Origin: Litorilinea aerophila | GTDB taxonomy: Bacteria; Chloroflexota; Anaerolineae; Caldilineales; Caldilineaceae | Length of the DNA: 44,539 nucleotides | Direction of reading: 5' to 3' | Assembly (NCBI GenBank): GCA_945905745.1 | Contig: CAMDQF010000010.1 | Coordinates: forward strand, 1-44,539 | In this document: positions 1-8,034 of the stretch, piece by piece | How positions within the stretch are numbered: position 1 is the first letter of the stretch | How the letters are laid out: every line of letters starts with the position of its first letter | Translations under genes and position numbers: made by a program | The notes under the pieces: generated by a model | The model's input: only the letters and a program-made list of their open reading frames with translations | Databases searched by the model: none | Told to the model about the DNA's origin: nothing

Positions 1-1558
1 CCAATGCGATCCGTTTGGACAATTTCAGATCGCCCCGTCCGTTGACTTGCATTGGGCCGGTCAGCCCCGGCTTTACCAGCAGCCGTTGACGCTGAAAATC
101 GTTGTAGAGCGCCACCACCCGCTCCTCTTCCGGTCGGGGACCCACCAGACTCATATCCCCCTGGAGGACATTCCAAAACTGCGGCCATTCGTCCAGACTG
201 CTGCGCCGCAACACCTGACCTACACGGGTGACACGGGGGTCGTTGACGAGTTTGTAGGCCGGCTCCTCCAGCGCGTTCAAGTCCACATACTCGCTCAGCC
301 GTTCTTCGGCATTGGCCTGCATACTGCGCAATTTGGCAATGCGAAAGTGCCGTCCGTGCTCGCCGACCCGGGTTTGCAGATAAAAGATCGGACCCTCCGA
401 GTCCAATTTAATCGCAATCGCTGCGATTACGATCAGCGGCACGCCCAGAAGCAGACCCACCAGCGCGCCCACAATGTCCATCCCCCGTTTGATCAGCCGT
501 TTCCAGCCGGGGATGACAGGCCGGGGTGCGCCGGGCTGGGTCCCCACAAAGTGGACGGTTCCCACCACATAGCCAAGCCCCAGAGCCAGGGAACGAACGG
601 CCAGCAACAGCGGGCCAATCAGCGCCAAAGTCCAGGAGCGTTGGGCCAATTTGCCCAGAAAAGGCAGGGTCGAGAGCAAAAAGAGCAGCAGCAGCCCGGC
701 CATCAACCACCAGACCGGCAAGCCCAACGACCAAATCTGGCTGACCAGGGCCACAGGCAGCAAACCCAGCAACGCCCCCCACAGCAGCATCTGAATTTTC
801 AGGACGGGCGGTGTGTGGCTGTCCTGTACCATCCGTTCGGGATGCCAGCGGGTGAGCAGGGATTTCCAGAAACCGATGAAATACTTGCGCCGAAAGTACT
901 CGGCCAAATTTTCGTCGTGGATGTGCTTGACCTGGGCTTCCGGCACGAAGACGAGCCGATAGCCTTTAGCCGCCAGCCGGAAACTGAATTCCTGATCTTC
1001 CACACTAGCGGTGGTGAAAACGGTGGCAAAACCGTCGTTTTCCAGAAAAATATCCCGGCGATAAGCCGCGGAATAGGTGTCTACAAAGTCGATGCGTTCG
1101 CTGCCACGCATCCGGTCATAGCGATCTTCGTACTCAGCCTGGACAAAACGGGGGGTCAAGCCCGTCTGCTCCGTCAGATAAGTGCCTTTAGCCCCCATCA
1201 CATCTGCTTCTTCGAAAGCCGCCAGCAGGGCCGCCACCCAATGGAGCTGGGGCGCACAGTCGGCGTCGGTGAAGAGCAGCAGGGGCGCGACAGCCAGCCT
1301 GGCCCCATGATTACGGGCTGCGGCAGGTCCTCCGTTGGTTTGACTCACCAGCCGCCAGTGGGTCAGACCGTGGCTGACAATCCACGCCTCCACCACTGCC
1401 TTTGTCCCATCAGTGGAGCCGTCGTCCACGACGATCACTTCAAAGCAGGTGAGGGGAATTGTCTGCTGGACCAGCCCATCCAAAGAGCGCAAAACCGTGG
1501 CTTGCCCATTGTAGACCGGAATAATGACGCTACAGAGCAGTGGCGGATTGGGGGTCAT
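1..1558 (-). CDS. GT2 glycosyltransferase fused to a priming sugar-phosphate transferase (3' end outside window)
   Basis: Reading from ATG 1558, the frame stays open to the window edge (about 519 codons). The first ~250 residues are a GT-A family 2 transferase: VIIPVYNG near residue 12, DDGS at 45-48, a DADC metal motif near 100 and VEDQEF near 186. Two or three hydrophobic segments follow (~255-345). From ~350 comes a WbaP/WcaJ-type bacterial sugar transferase: a membrane helix after KRLIKRGMDIVG, KLRSMQ, LDEWPQ near 454, SLVGPRPEEE and KPGLTG. Members of the second family load a sugar-1-phosphate onto undecaprenyl phosphate to start exopolysaccharide or glycan synthesis, and GT2 enzymes extend chains. 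A membrane-bound bifunctional enzyme is inferred. An AGGA lies about 10 nt before the start, and the sortase-like gene ends 20 nt upstream on the same strand. The C-terminus is missing, so completeness cannot be judged. Confidence 0.85.
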   Translation of the reverse strand, partial: MTPNPPLLCSVIIPVYNGQATVLRSLDGLVQQTIPLTCFEVIVVDDGSTDGTKAVVEAWIVSHGLTHWRLVSQTNGGPAAARNHGARLAVAPLLLFTDADCAPQLHWVAALLAAFEEADVMGAKGTYLTEQTGLTPRFVQAEYEDRYDRMRGSERIDFVDTYSAAYRRDIFLENDGFATVFTTASVEDQEFSFRLAAKGYRLVFVPEAQVKHIHDENLAEYFRRKYFIGFWKSLLTRWHPERMVQDSHTPPVLKIQMLLWGALLGLLPVALVSQIWSLGLPVWWLMAGLLLLFLLSTLPFLGKLAQRSWTLALIGPLLLAVRSLALGLGYVVGTVHFVGTQPGAPRPVIPGWKRLIKRGMDIVGALVGLLLGVPLIVIAAIAIKLDSEGPIFYLQTRVGEHGRHFRIAKLRSMQANAEERLSEYVDLNALEEPAYKLVNDPRVTRVGQVLRRSSLDEWPQFWNVLQGDMSLVGPRPEEERVVALYNDFQRQRLLVKPGLTGPMQVNGRGDLKLSKRIAL

Positions 1559-1578
1559 AACCACTCATTCCTGCCCGG

Positions 1579-2316
1579 TTATGGTTGGACGCCCACAAAG
1601 AGTGCTGTGACGAAAATCCGGTGGGTCGAGGAAAAGTCAGGCCATCCGGTAATCAGCGTCAGGCGGGCATCGCCGCTTTGAGCTGTCCAGGCCGCGGCCA
1701 CACTCTCCTCGTTTGCCAACTCTTCGGAAATCGCAATCGGTTCGCTGATTTCGCTGACCTGATAGACAAAGACTTTCCCTTCGGCATCGGTGATCAAAAT
1801 CTCTTGGCCGACAGCTACTTCGCCCAGCGCGACGGAAGCCAGCAGCCCTGCGCCCAACAATTGATGGCCTGAGATCACCAGATTGCCAGCCGCACCCGCC
1901 CCGACACTGTTCGGGTGCCAGCCCAGCGCGTCCTCGGGGAGGACCCATACGGTTGTACGATTGCCTGCTACTTCAGTCACCTGCCAGCCCATAGCCATAA
2001 CGGGCACTTCCAGGTCAATCGCCGGGATGCTGAGTTGACTGGGGGCTGTGGCATCTGCCGCTGGGATTGGTTCGCTGGTCTGCACGGAAGGCTGGGCGGC
2101 TTGGGCGGGGACAGCCGGGGCTGCATTACCTGTGTTTGCCCTGGGTGTGGCTGTGGCTGCCGTGGCTCCTGCGGCTTGGGTGGTTGCCGGTGCTGGTGTG
2201 CTGGTTGCTGCTTCTGGAATCGATGCAGGTTCACACCCGGCCAGCAGGAGAGCAAAAAGCGCAAGTGTGAATAGTAGCCCGAATGTATGGTTCCGCAATG
2301 ACCACGTAGGGTTCAT
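1579..2316 (-). CDS. Sortase-fold lipoprotein lacking the catalytic cysteine
   Basis: 245 residues from ATG 2316, chosen because AAAGGA sits 7 nt upstream and because this start places a lipoprotein signal (LLFTLALFALLLAGC, Cys28) at the N-terminus. A longer GTG reading from 2364 only adds a hydrophilic leader. A Thr/Ala/Pro linker (~29-90) leads into a sortase-like beta-barrel (~95-245): LSIPAIDLEVPV, NLVISGHQL with the expected His151, and HRIFV with the expected Arg233. The position that holds Cys in active sortases (TLxTC) is Gly224 here (TLITGWP, codon GGA). Transpeptidation is therefore unlikely unless this is a sequencing error; a substrate-binding or structural role is possible. It lies 20 nt upstream of the glycosyltransferase fusion and is probably co-transcribed with it. 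Confidence 0.72.
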   Translation of the reverse strand: MNPTWSLRNHTFGLLFTLALFALLLAGCEPASIPEAATSTPAPATTQAAGATAATATPRANTGNAAPAVPAQAAQPSVQTSEPIPAADATAPSQLSIPAIDLEVPVMAMGWQVTEVAGNRTTVWVLPEDALGWHPNSVGAGAAGNLVISGHQLLGAGLLASVALGEVAVGQEILITDAEGKVFVYQVSEISEPIAISEELANEESVAAAWTAQSGDARLTLITGWPDFSSTHRIFVTALFVGVQP

Positions 2317-2402
2317 GGGTCTGTCCTTTTCCGCCGTTGAGGTGTCATAGGTATGGGAATTCACAGCATAGACGTCACATACCGCGGTCTGGTTCCCACT
2401 CT

Positions 2403-2431
2403 ATTCTACAGACAGTTTCGTGTTTCTGCAA
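2403..2431 (-). promoter_or_regulatory. Predicted sigma70-type promoter for the sortase-like gene
   Basis: On the minus strand TTGCAG (2431-2426) and TAGAAT (2408-2403) are separated by exactly 17 nt. The predicted start near 2396 gives an 80-nt leader before ATG 2316. Consensus match only. Confidence 0.5.
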
Positions 2432-2480
2432 AGTATTAAAGCAGAATGCTGGCTCGCTGCTCTATGCAAAGGAATCCTTC

Positions 2481-2511
2481 TTGCAGCGGCTCTCCCGGAA
2501 TGTGATATACT
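2481..2511 (+). promoter_or_regulatory. Predicted extended -10 promoter for the small gene at 2561
   Basis: TATACT (2506-2511) is preceded directly by TGA, an extended -10 arrangement. A weak -35 TTGCAG (2481-2486) lies 19 nt upstream. The start near 2518 would leave about 43 nt before ATG 2561. It is divergent from the promoter at 2403-2431. Confidence 0.45.
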
Positions 2512-2560
2512 AAAGTTTGCAAGTGGACCACTATAGTTGAGCATTCTAGCGGGGAAACCG

Positions 2561-2860
2561 ATGGTAAAAGTCCTCATCAGTTATGATATGCGTGAAGGGC
2601 GGGAAGAGGAGTGCCAGCGTTATGTGATGCAGACGCTCGGGCCGGGTATGGCCCAATTGGGGCTACGCATTACCGACGCCTGGTATACCCTGTGGGGCAA
2701 TGCGCCTCAAATTATGGGTGGCGGTGTGGTGGACAGCCAAGAAGCCGCGTCCCGAATGATCTATTCCCAGGAGTGGGGCAATCTGGTCGATGGTCTGCGC
2801 CCGTTGGTGGACAATTTTCGTATCCGGGTGATCGATGCCAGCGGGCGTTTTCAGTATTGA
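2561..2860 (+). CDS. Small conserved-looking protein of unknown function
   Basis: 99 residues from ATG 2561, preceded by GCGGGGAAACCG. A TTG eight codons earlier has no ribosome binding site. The protein is soluble, with no signal or membrane segment. The pattern of a short strand (VKVLISYDM), a charged helix (REGREEECQRYVMQTLGPGM), a second strand region (LRITDAWYTLWG) and a C-terminal helix and strand (LVDGLRPLVDNFRIRVID) fits a ferredoxin-like or dimeric alpha/beta-barrel fold, as in small monooxygenase-like or NIPSNAP-like proteins. No catalytic motif is recognisable and no family is assigned. It has its own predicted promoter and is followed 72 nt later by the F420 reductase, which may be on the same transcript. 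Confidence 0.6.
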   Translation: MVKVLISYDMREGREEECQRYVMQTLGPGMAQLGLRITDAWYTLWGNAPQIMGGGVVDSQEAASRMIYSQEWGNLVDGLRPLVDNFRIRVIDASGRFQY

Positions 2861-2932
2861 TCCAAAACGCACCATTCAGCGGCGCGACTTCCGCACGAAG
2901 TTAAGCATCTGAAATCTCCATAGGACATCTCT

Positions 2933-3619
2933 ATGACCACAATTTCCTCTCCCAAACCCACCCTCGCCGTGATCGGTGGGACCGGCGCGGAAGGCTCTGG
3001 ACTGGTTGTGCGCTGGGCCGCCGCTGGCTATCCTGTGATTATTGGCAGCCGTAGCCAGGAAAAGGCTGTTACCGTAGCTGCGGAGCTGAGCGCAGAGTTG
3101 CCGCCGGGCAGCGCACCCATCAGCGGCGCTGAAAACGGTGCGGCTGCGACCGCGGGGGATCTGATTGTCCTCAGCGTGCCCTACGCTGCGCAGGAAGGGA
3201 CGATTGCCCAGATTGTAGAGGGCTGCCAGGGGAAAGTTGTGGTAACTGTGGGCGTGCCGCTCAAACCGCCAAAGGTAAGTACCGTCTGGCGGCCAACCGG
3301 GGGCAGTGCAGCGGAGGAGGCCCAGGCCCAGTTGGGGGCAGGGGTGCGGGTGGTCGCGGCCTTTCAGAATGTGAGCGCAGCCCACCTGAAGGATCTCTCC
3401 TATACGGTTGACTGCGACATTCTAGTCACCGGCGATGACAAAGAGGCCAAAGCGCTTGCCATCGAACTGGCCAACGCAGCCGGAATGTTCGGGATTGACG
3501 CGGGTCCCCTGGCCAACGCATCGGTGGCCGAAGGTCTGACCGCACTGCTGATCGGCGTCAACATCCGCCACAAAATTAAGAGCAGCGGCATTCGTATTAC
3601 AGGAATTGCCAGAGATTGA
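2933..3619 (+). CDS. npdG: NADPH-dependent F420 reductase (NpdG family)
   Basis: 228 residues. The N-terminal Rossmann motif is VIGGTGAEGSGLVVRWAAAGY (~14-34), followed by IIGSRSQEKA, where the Ser/Arg after the second strand favours NADP. DLIVLSVPYAAQEGTI, KVVVTVGVPL, RVVAAFQNVSA and CDILVTGDD match the F420H2:NADP+ oxidoreductase family, which moves hydride between NADPH and the deazaflavin F420. The family is typically 210-230 residues, so this is full length. Start ATG 2933 has AGGA about 9 nt upstream. No F420 biosynthesis gene is in this window. The C-terminal part (ASVAEGLTALLIGVNI) also fits. The alternative is a related NAD(P)-binding oxidoreductase. It converges on the isomerase gene across an inverted repeat. 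Confidence 0.8.
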   Translation: MTTISSPKPTLAVIGGTGAEGSGLVVRWAAAGYPVIIGSRSQEKAVTVAAELSAELPPGSAPISGAENGAAATAGDLIVLSVPYAAQEGTIAQIVEGCQGKVVVTVGVPLKPPKVSTVWRPTGGSAAEEAQAQLGAGVRVVAAFQNVSAAHLKDLSYTVDCDILVTGDDKEAKALAIELANAAGMFGIDAGPLANASVAEGLTALLIGVNIRHKIKSSGIRITGIARD

Positions 3620-3624
3620 ACAGC

Positions 3625-3698
3625 GTAGGGGCATGAGGAGGGGCGGTTGTACCTCTTCTCCGTTCGTAAATTTTGCCCGCCCCACCTCGTGCCCCTAC
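3625..3698. terminator. Inverted repeat between convergent genes; likely bidirectional terminator
   Basis: The arms GTAGGGGCATGAGGAGGGGC... (3625-3646) and its complement (3677-3698) pair over 22 bp with two mismatches around a 30-nt loop. The stop codon of the minus-strand isomerase (TAG, 3695-3697) lies inside the right arm. There is no long T-run, so any termination would depend on the stem. Confidence 0.55.
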
Positions 3699-4579
3699 AT
3701 CACCGACTCCACCATTTCCACCATCCGGCGCAGATTGTCGTGTCCCAACTGGATGCTTGACAACACATCCTCGATCCCCTCGTATTCCACAGACAACACG
3801 CCGTCGTAACCATCGCGTCGCATTACCCGCAGACATTGCAACACCGGCACATTGCCGTGGCCGATGATAGCTCCGCGCAGATAGTTGCCTGCCCGACTCT
3901 CGAACCAGCCCTGACCGGGGGCGAAATCTGTGCCCGGCTTCACATGGAAATCTTTGGCGTGGCAGTGAAAGGCGAAGGGCATCAGCCGCCCTCCCGCGGA
4001 TGTGGGTTCGTCGTCGGCGCAGAGGAAGTTGCCCATATCCACCAGCACGCCAAAGTTGGGATGGGCCACAGCCGTGGCAAGCTGCTCCACCCGCGTGCTC
4101 TCCTGGCAGAACTGGCCGTGATTTTCCACCATTGTGCGAATGCCTTTGGCTGCCGCATATTCGGTCACCCCTCGACAGCCCTCGGCCAGACGGGGCAGGG
4201 CCGCGGCAAAGCTGCGGGGGCCTGTGTGATCCTGCGGCCAGCCAGCCGATGCGTCGTGGCGCATCCCCGGTACACCCAAGATCTCAGCCACATCCACCTC
4301 TCGCTTGACCCGTTCGATCTCGGCCTGCAAATCCCCGCCGGAGCCGCGCAGGAAGTCCGCACCGATGGTGTAATTGACAATCGGCAGGCCGACCCGTTCC
4401 GACTCGGCGCGCAATTCAGCGGCAAAGGCGGGCAGGCTTCTGCCTTCGGGCACGGCAATTGTAGAAAATTCGATAGCATCGAAGCCGATCTCTTTTGCTT
4501 TGGCAATCACATCGATCTGAGCCATCTGGCCGGAACGGACCAGACGGACAAAACTGTAGGAACTGACACCGATCTGCAT
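3695..4579 (-). CDS. Sugar phosphate isomerase/epimerase family (xylose-isomerase-like TIM barrel)
   Basis: 294 residues, started at ATG 4579 with GAGGAG 6 nt upstream. The sequence follows the AP-endonuclease-2/xylose-isomerase-like barrel: IGVSSYSF at the first strand, FDAIEFSTI, TMVENHGQF with a metal-ligand Glu (~150), VLVDMGNFLCADDEP (Asp), FHCHAKDF (His) and VLSVEYEGIED (Glu). These four ligands bind a divalent metal in family members, which isomerise or epimerise sugars, inositols and keto acids. The exact substrate cannot be told. It is monocistronic or first in its transcript: the DUF5995 gene upstream ends 432 nt away across repeat DNA. Confidence 0.8.
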   Translation of the reverse strand: MQIGVSSYSFVRLVRSGQMAQIDVIAKAKEIGFDAIEFSTIAVPEGRSLPAFAAELRAESERVGLPIVNYTIGADFLRGSGGDLQAEIERVKREVDVAEILGVPGMRHDASAGWPQDHTGPRSFAAALPRLAEGCRGVTEYAAAKGIRTMVENHGQFCQESTRVEQLATAVAHPNFGVLVDMGNFLCADDEPTSAGGRLMPFAFHCHAKDFHVKPGTDFAPGQGWFESRAGNYLRGAIIGHGNVPVLQCLRVMRRDGYDGVLSVEYEGIEDVLSSIQLGHDNLRRMVEMVESVM

Positions 4580-4599
4580 TTATTGCTCCTCATGTGTAA

Positions 4600-4912
4600 A
4601 TTGGACGCTGATCACGCTGAAAAGAATGATGGACGCTGATAAAGTCTGCGCAAATCTGCGTCCGCTTTTCATTCCTATCGGTGTCAGCCAGTCATGTTGC
4701 CTGTTTTGAAAATAGCTACGGATGAACGCGGATGGACACGGATTCTATCTGTGCCATTTGCGGACGACTTCCATTGTACAGCCCGGCGCAAGCCAGCAGT
4801 TCCAAGTATAGAACGCGGATCACGCGGATGGAGCGGATTTTACGGCGCAGGTTTTGGCTTTTATCCGCTTTGATCTGTCCAATCAGCGTCATCCGCGTTC
4901 TATTTCTGTCAA
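4600..4912. repeat. Dispersed ACGCGGAT/ACGCAGAT repeats filling a 432-nt intergenic gap (4580-5011)
   Basis: Two palindromic units are seen. The first pairs GGACGCTGAT (4631-4640) with ATCTGCGTCC (4654-4663). The second has perfect 13-bp ends, ATAGAACGCGGAT (4808-4820) and ATCCGCGTTCTAT (4891-4903), with internal CACGCGGAT and GAGCGGAT words. A further degenerate copy starts near 4717 (GAACGCGGATGGACACGGAT). Similar words recur at 7951, 13001, 21355 and 28016. Open frames here are made of repeat words and are not genes. Nothing else is recognisable in the gap. Confidence 0.75.
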
Positions 4913-5011
4913 ATTTGGAATTGCTGGGCGCAAGCAAGCCAATAGATACTGACGTGGTGTGCAGTTTGTGTACCAGTCCCACGCACCACCCACCCAATGC
5001 TACATCTTCTC

Positions 5012-5785
5012 TCATTCTAATATCTCAATAATCGTTGGTACAAAGCGCAGTTCGCCGATGCGCACCAGCCAGAGCAGCAGGCGCAGCAGCCGACCCGGTG
5101 GCACAAGCAATTTGCCCAGCGCAGCCACGTCCCGATCCAGTGCGGCGATGCGCACGGCTTGGGCATCCGCGGGGAGCGGGGCCAGCTCTTCGGCCAGCAA
5201 CCAGGCGTGACCCCGGCTCAGCCACATTCCCGTATTCGTCAGCCCCTCGTCGCTCTCCCCCACAAAACGATCCAGCAGACGCAGCCAGGGCCAGACGACC
5301 GTCAATTCTTCCTGGGTTTCCTGGACCAGCGAAGCCAGAATGGCGTTGATTTTGAAAAAATCTGCCTTCACCCCCGCCAACTGCCCGGTTGGCACACAGC
5401 CCACCGAGGCGATGCCCAGGTCCATATTGATGTGGGCATTCATCCCCAGCAGCAGGTGTTGCAGCACAATCGGCCACCACTCCTCCGCCGTCTCGAAGGC
5501 CAGCAGCCAGGCGTGGGGTGTGCTTTCCCGCTCCGTTCGATAGCGTTCCAGCGCGTCCAGATAGCGGTTGGCAAAGATCACATCCAGCCGCTCCATGCGT
5601 CGGCCATCCTCGAAAGCGCCGTCGGCAATGCCCGCTTTGACGGCACGGGTGACTTTGCGATAGAGCGCGGCGAAATAGCCCAGACGACTGCCGTTCTGTT
5701 TGGACCAGTCGATCACCCGATCCAGAGAGAGCAGCACGCCGTCAATACTTGCGGCCTGTAGGTTGGACAAGGGGTCACTGTTCAT
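5012..5785 (-). CDS. DUF5995 family protein
   Basis: 257 residues, all helical in character and with no signal peptide. The diagnostic block LQHLLLGMNAHINMDLGIA (~107-125), preceded by FANRYLDALERY and HAWLLAFETAEEWWPIVLQH, matches the DUF5995 family, whose function is not established. The conserved His residues in HxxLGxNAHIN may bind metal, which is inference only. Start ATG 5785 lies 7 nt after the stop of the FAD oxidoreductase on the same strand. GGTGA, 7 nt before the start, overlaps that stop, so the two genes are probably translationally coupled. Confidence 0.75.
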   Translation of the reverse strand: MNSDPLSNLQAASIDGVLLSLDRVIDWSKQNGSRLGYFAALYRKVTRAVKAGIADGAFEDGRRMERLDVIFANRYLDALERYRTERESTPHAWLLAFETAEEWWPIVLQHLLLGMNAHINMDLGIASVGCVPTGQLAGVKADFFKINAILASLVQETQEELTVVWPWLRLLDRFVGESDEGLTNTGMWLSRGHAWLLAEELAPLPADAQAVRIAALDRDVAALGKLLVPPGRLLRLLLWLVRIGELRFVPTIIEILE

Positions 5786-5792
5786 TTTCGAT

Positions 5793-7139
5793 TCACCATT
5801 TCGGATCGCCTACAGCCACATCCCCGGCTTCGGGCGCGGCCAGAATCCCGCCTGCCTGGGTGAGCTGCGCCTGTAACTGACGGATGTCGATCTCCCGGGG
5901 CATGCGCTTGCCCTGCACAGCCAACGCCGCGGCTGTTCCCGCGGCCTGGCCCATCCCCATAGCCGTGGCCGTGACCCGGCTGGAAGCTAATGCCTCGGAG
6001 GTGGCGGAATGGCAGCGCCCGGCCACCAGTAGATTTTCCAGAGTTTTAGGCAGGAGGGTGCGATAGGGGATGTCGTAGGGGGGCGTCCAGGGGATGTGAT
6101 GGTAGCCCGATTCTTTGGGTGGGTGACGGTCCAGCCGCCAGGAACCGAGCACCACCACATCGTCCTGGCGACGTCCCTCGGCCACGTCGTCGCCGGTGAG
6201 GACGTAATCACCGACAATCCGCCGGGATTCCCGCGCGCCCGCGGTGGGGCCGCTGGTCATAAAATAGGCCTCGGCAAACTCCGGCAGCTCAGCCTTCCAC
6301 AGTTCGAACATTGTCCAAGCGTCCTTGCGCCCCTGAATTTCGGCGGCGGTCCAATCCAGCGGGTCTGTGCTGTCGCCAGGATAGCGGGTGGCGTTGAAGT
6401 AGACATCCCGCCCAGAGAAGGTGGCGGGGTAGGGGCCGCCATAGAGACCGATCTCGCCGCGAGCCTGGGCCGCCTGCAGGACAGCCGCGCAGCGTCGGCG
6501 CAGATCGAAAGTCGGTTGCAGATAGGCGATGCGGAAGTGGAGGCTCATTGGCTGCAATGGCTCGGCCTTCTCGACTGGCGCGCCGCCCCAGGCCGCAATG
6601 TCCCCGTCCCCGGTGCAGTCGATGACGATGTGGGGCTGGATTGCCACCAGTCCGGCTTTGTTGCTGACCAGCACTGTCTCCACCCGCCCATCCCGGCTGA
6701 CCACATCGCTCACCTGGCTGTGGTAGAGAATCTCCACACCTGCCTCGCGCAGAATCTCATCCGCGGCCCGTTTGAAACGCTCCGGGTCGCAGCGGGGAAT
6801 CACCCGCTCCGGGTGCATCTCCACAAAGGAGAGATCGCCGTTGACGTTGTAGCGCAACTGGGGGCCCTGGCCCGGCTGGATGACGCCCATCCGCTCCAGC
6901 ATCTCGAAGACGATGCCACCGACCACCGGAGTACCCGTGCGCTCGTCCACAAAGCCGTCGAAAGCTGAGCCGATGATGGCCGTGAAGAAGCCGCCGGCAA
7001 AACCCAGCCGCTCCACCAGCATTGTCCTGGCCCCGCCCCTGGCCGCAGCGACAGCCGCCCCAATCCCAGCCAGCCCGCCCCCACAAACCAGCACATCCGG
7101 TGTGGCAACAATGGGGATTTGTTTGGAGTAAGTGAACAC
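5793..7139 (-). CDS. FAD-dependent oxidoreductase (FAD_oxidored / PF12831-like)
   Basis: 448 residues from GTG 7139, chosen because GGAGG lies 8 nt upstream; a TTG reading from 7211 lacks this. The dinucleotide-binding motif VLVCGGGLAGIGAAVAAARGG starts near residue 17 and is followed by MLVERLGFAGGFFT. The second FAD region is VIDCTGDGDIAAWGGAPVE. The C-terminal block NLLVAGRCHSATSEALASSRVTA.. GMGQAAGTAAALA is typical of this family, which includes uncharacterised flavoproteins often beside sugar or uronate catabolic genes. Cytoplasmic; substrate unknown. It is followed closely by the DUF5995 gene, suggesting a shared task. Confidence 0.8.
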   Translation of the reverse strand: MFTYSKQIPIVATPDVLVCGGGLAGIGAAVAAARGGARTMLVERLGFAGGFFTAIIGSAFDGFVDERTGTPVVGGIVFEMLERMGVIQPGQGPQLRYNVNGDLSFVEMHPERVIPRCDPERFKRAADEILREAGVEILYHSQVSDVVSRDGRVETVLVSNKAGLVAIQPHIVIDCTGDGDIAAWGGAPVEKAEPLQPMSLHFRIAYLQPTFDLRRRCAAVLQAAQARGEIGLYGGPYPATFSGRDVYFNATRYPGDSTDPLDWTAAEIQGRKDAWTMFELWKAELPEFAEAYFMTSGPTAGARESRRIVGDYVLTGDDVAEGRRQDDVVVLGSWRLDRHPPKESGYHHIPWTPPYDIPYRTLLPKTLENLLVAGRCHSATSEALASSRVTATAMGMGQAAGTAAALAVQGKRMPREIDIRQLQAQLTQAGGILAAPEAGDVAVGDPKW

Positions 7140-7275
7140 AGATTTTCCCTCCCAGTTTGTGTGTGAGAATTGGATGAAAGGTATGATGCCACGATCCGGC
7201 TGTTCATACAACTCACTTCACAACCGGCGTCTCTGCATTTTGGCCCTTGACAAACGCAACCTCCAGCGCGAGAAT

Positions 7276-7295
7276 ATAAACGAACGTTCATTTAT
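7276..7295. promoter_or_regulatory. Palindromic operator, probably for the TetR-type regulator
   Basis: A 20-bp near-perfect dyad with core GAACGTTC and flanks ATAAA/TTTAT (18 of 20 positions symmetric). It sits 20 nt before the TetR start and between divergent genes. TetR-family autoregulators commonly bind such 15-20 bp palindromes in their own promoter. The assignment is inferred from position and symmetry. Confidence 0.55.
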
Positions 7296-7314
7296 TTTTT
7301 GTGCGTATCATACA

Positions 7315-7953
7315 ATGACCCAATCAACCAATCCCCCAATCAACCACCTACCGCCCGACGACCCCACCAGCAAAGGTGACCGCACCCGCCAGGCGCTGGT
7401 CGAAGCTGCCTACCAGCAATTTGTCCAGCGGGGCTTCCATGCCGCGTCCATGCGCGCCATTGCCGAGGCCGCAGGGATCACTCCCGGCGGCATCTACAAT
7501 CACTTTGCCGGCAAGGACGAACTCTTCGCCGCGGTGGTGTTGGCCTATCATCCGCTGACCCGTATTTTCCCCCAGCTAATCGCTGCCCCCGGCGACACGG
7601 CGGAAGAGCGGTTGCGCAACGCGGCCCGGACGATTGCCAGCGAATTGGAGGCTGATGAAGGTCTGCTCAATCTTTTTCTGGCCGAGATGATCGAGTGCAA
7701 GGGCAAGCATCTCGCCACCTTCTCCGCAGCGCTGATGCCCAAAGCGCTGGCGTTTGTCACAGAACTCCACGCCTCGGTGGAGACGCCGCCGGGCATCACC
7801 CCCTTCGGTCTGCTGCAAACATTTGTGGGCACTGTGCTGGCGACGGTCTTCACCCGGCGCTTTCTGGCTTCGGCAGGCGCGCCGCTGCCTGCTCTGGCTG
7901 GTATTGAGGAATTTATAGACATCTATCTGCACGGGATTTTACGCCAGAAATAG
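7315..7953 (+). CDS. TetR/AcrR family transcriptional regulator
   Basis: 212 residues from ATG 7315. Longer readings run through the operator and the divergent promoter and are unlikely. The N-terminal HTH follows the TetR pattern: GDRTRQALVEAAYQQFVQRGF, ASMRAIAEAAGITPGGIYNHFAGKDELFAAV (~23-75). The rest is an all-helical ligand-binding domain of usual length. The first ~12 residues (TQSTNPPINHLPP) are encoded by the heptamer-like repeat CAATCAACCAATCCCCCAATCAACC and look like an added tail. It lies 81 nt upstream of the phosphotransferase-like gene and is likely its regulator; a palindrome at 7276-7295 may be its operator. Confidence 0.85.
   Translation: MTQSTNPPINHLPPDDPTSKGDRTRQALVEAAYQQFVQRGFHAASMRAIAEAAGITPGGIYNHFAGKDELFAAVVLAYHPLTRIFPQLIAAPGDTAEERLRNAARTIASELEADEGLLNLFLAEMIECKGKHLATFSAALMPKALAFVTELHASVETPPGITPFGLLQTFVGTVLATVFTRRFLASAGAPLPALAGIEEFIDIYLHGILRQK
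7318..7350 (+). repeat. Short tandem repeat encoding the TetR N-terminal tail
   Basis: CAATCAACC / AATCCCCC / AATCAACCACC: two close copies of AATCAACC around AATCCCCC. The words match those of the inverted repeat at 39274-39319 (CAATCAACC) and the CCCCAAT tracts elsewhere in the window. Confidence 0.5.
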
Positions 7954-7998
7954 AACGCGGACGACGCGGATTGGGCGGATTCAGGCGGATAGATTGTG
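7951..7998. repeat. Partial copy of the ACGCGGAT dispersed repeat
   Basis: AATAGAACGCGGACGACGCGGATTGGGCGGATTCAGGCGGAT begins at the TetR stop codon. It matches the left half of the unit at 4808-4903 but has no right arm. Confidence 0.6.
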
Positions 7999-8034
7999 AG
8001 GATCCGTATCCTCCTATAGCAAAGGAACCATCAA

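Noticed and set aside
47-1681. Long plus-strand open frame of 544 codons
   Set aside because: It is antisense to the GT2/sugar-transferase fusion, whose motifs are clear on the minus strand. The plus-strand product is Gln/His/Arg-rich with no family features, a common by-product of GC-rich coding DNA.
3836-4639. Plus-strand frame opposite the sugar isomerase
   Set aside because: Shadow of the isomerase gene, which has complete metal-ligand motifs and a GAGGAG ribosome site on the minus strand.
4732-5031. Overlapping ~100-codon frames on both strands in the 4580-5011 gap
   Set aside because: They are read-through of the ACGCGGAT repeat words and show no coding signature.
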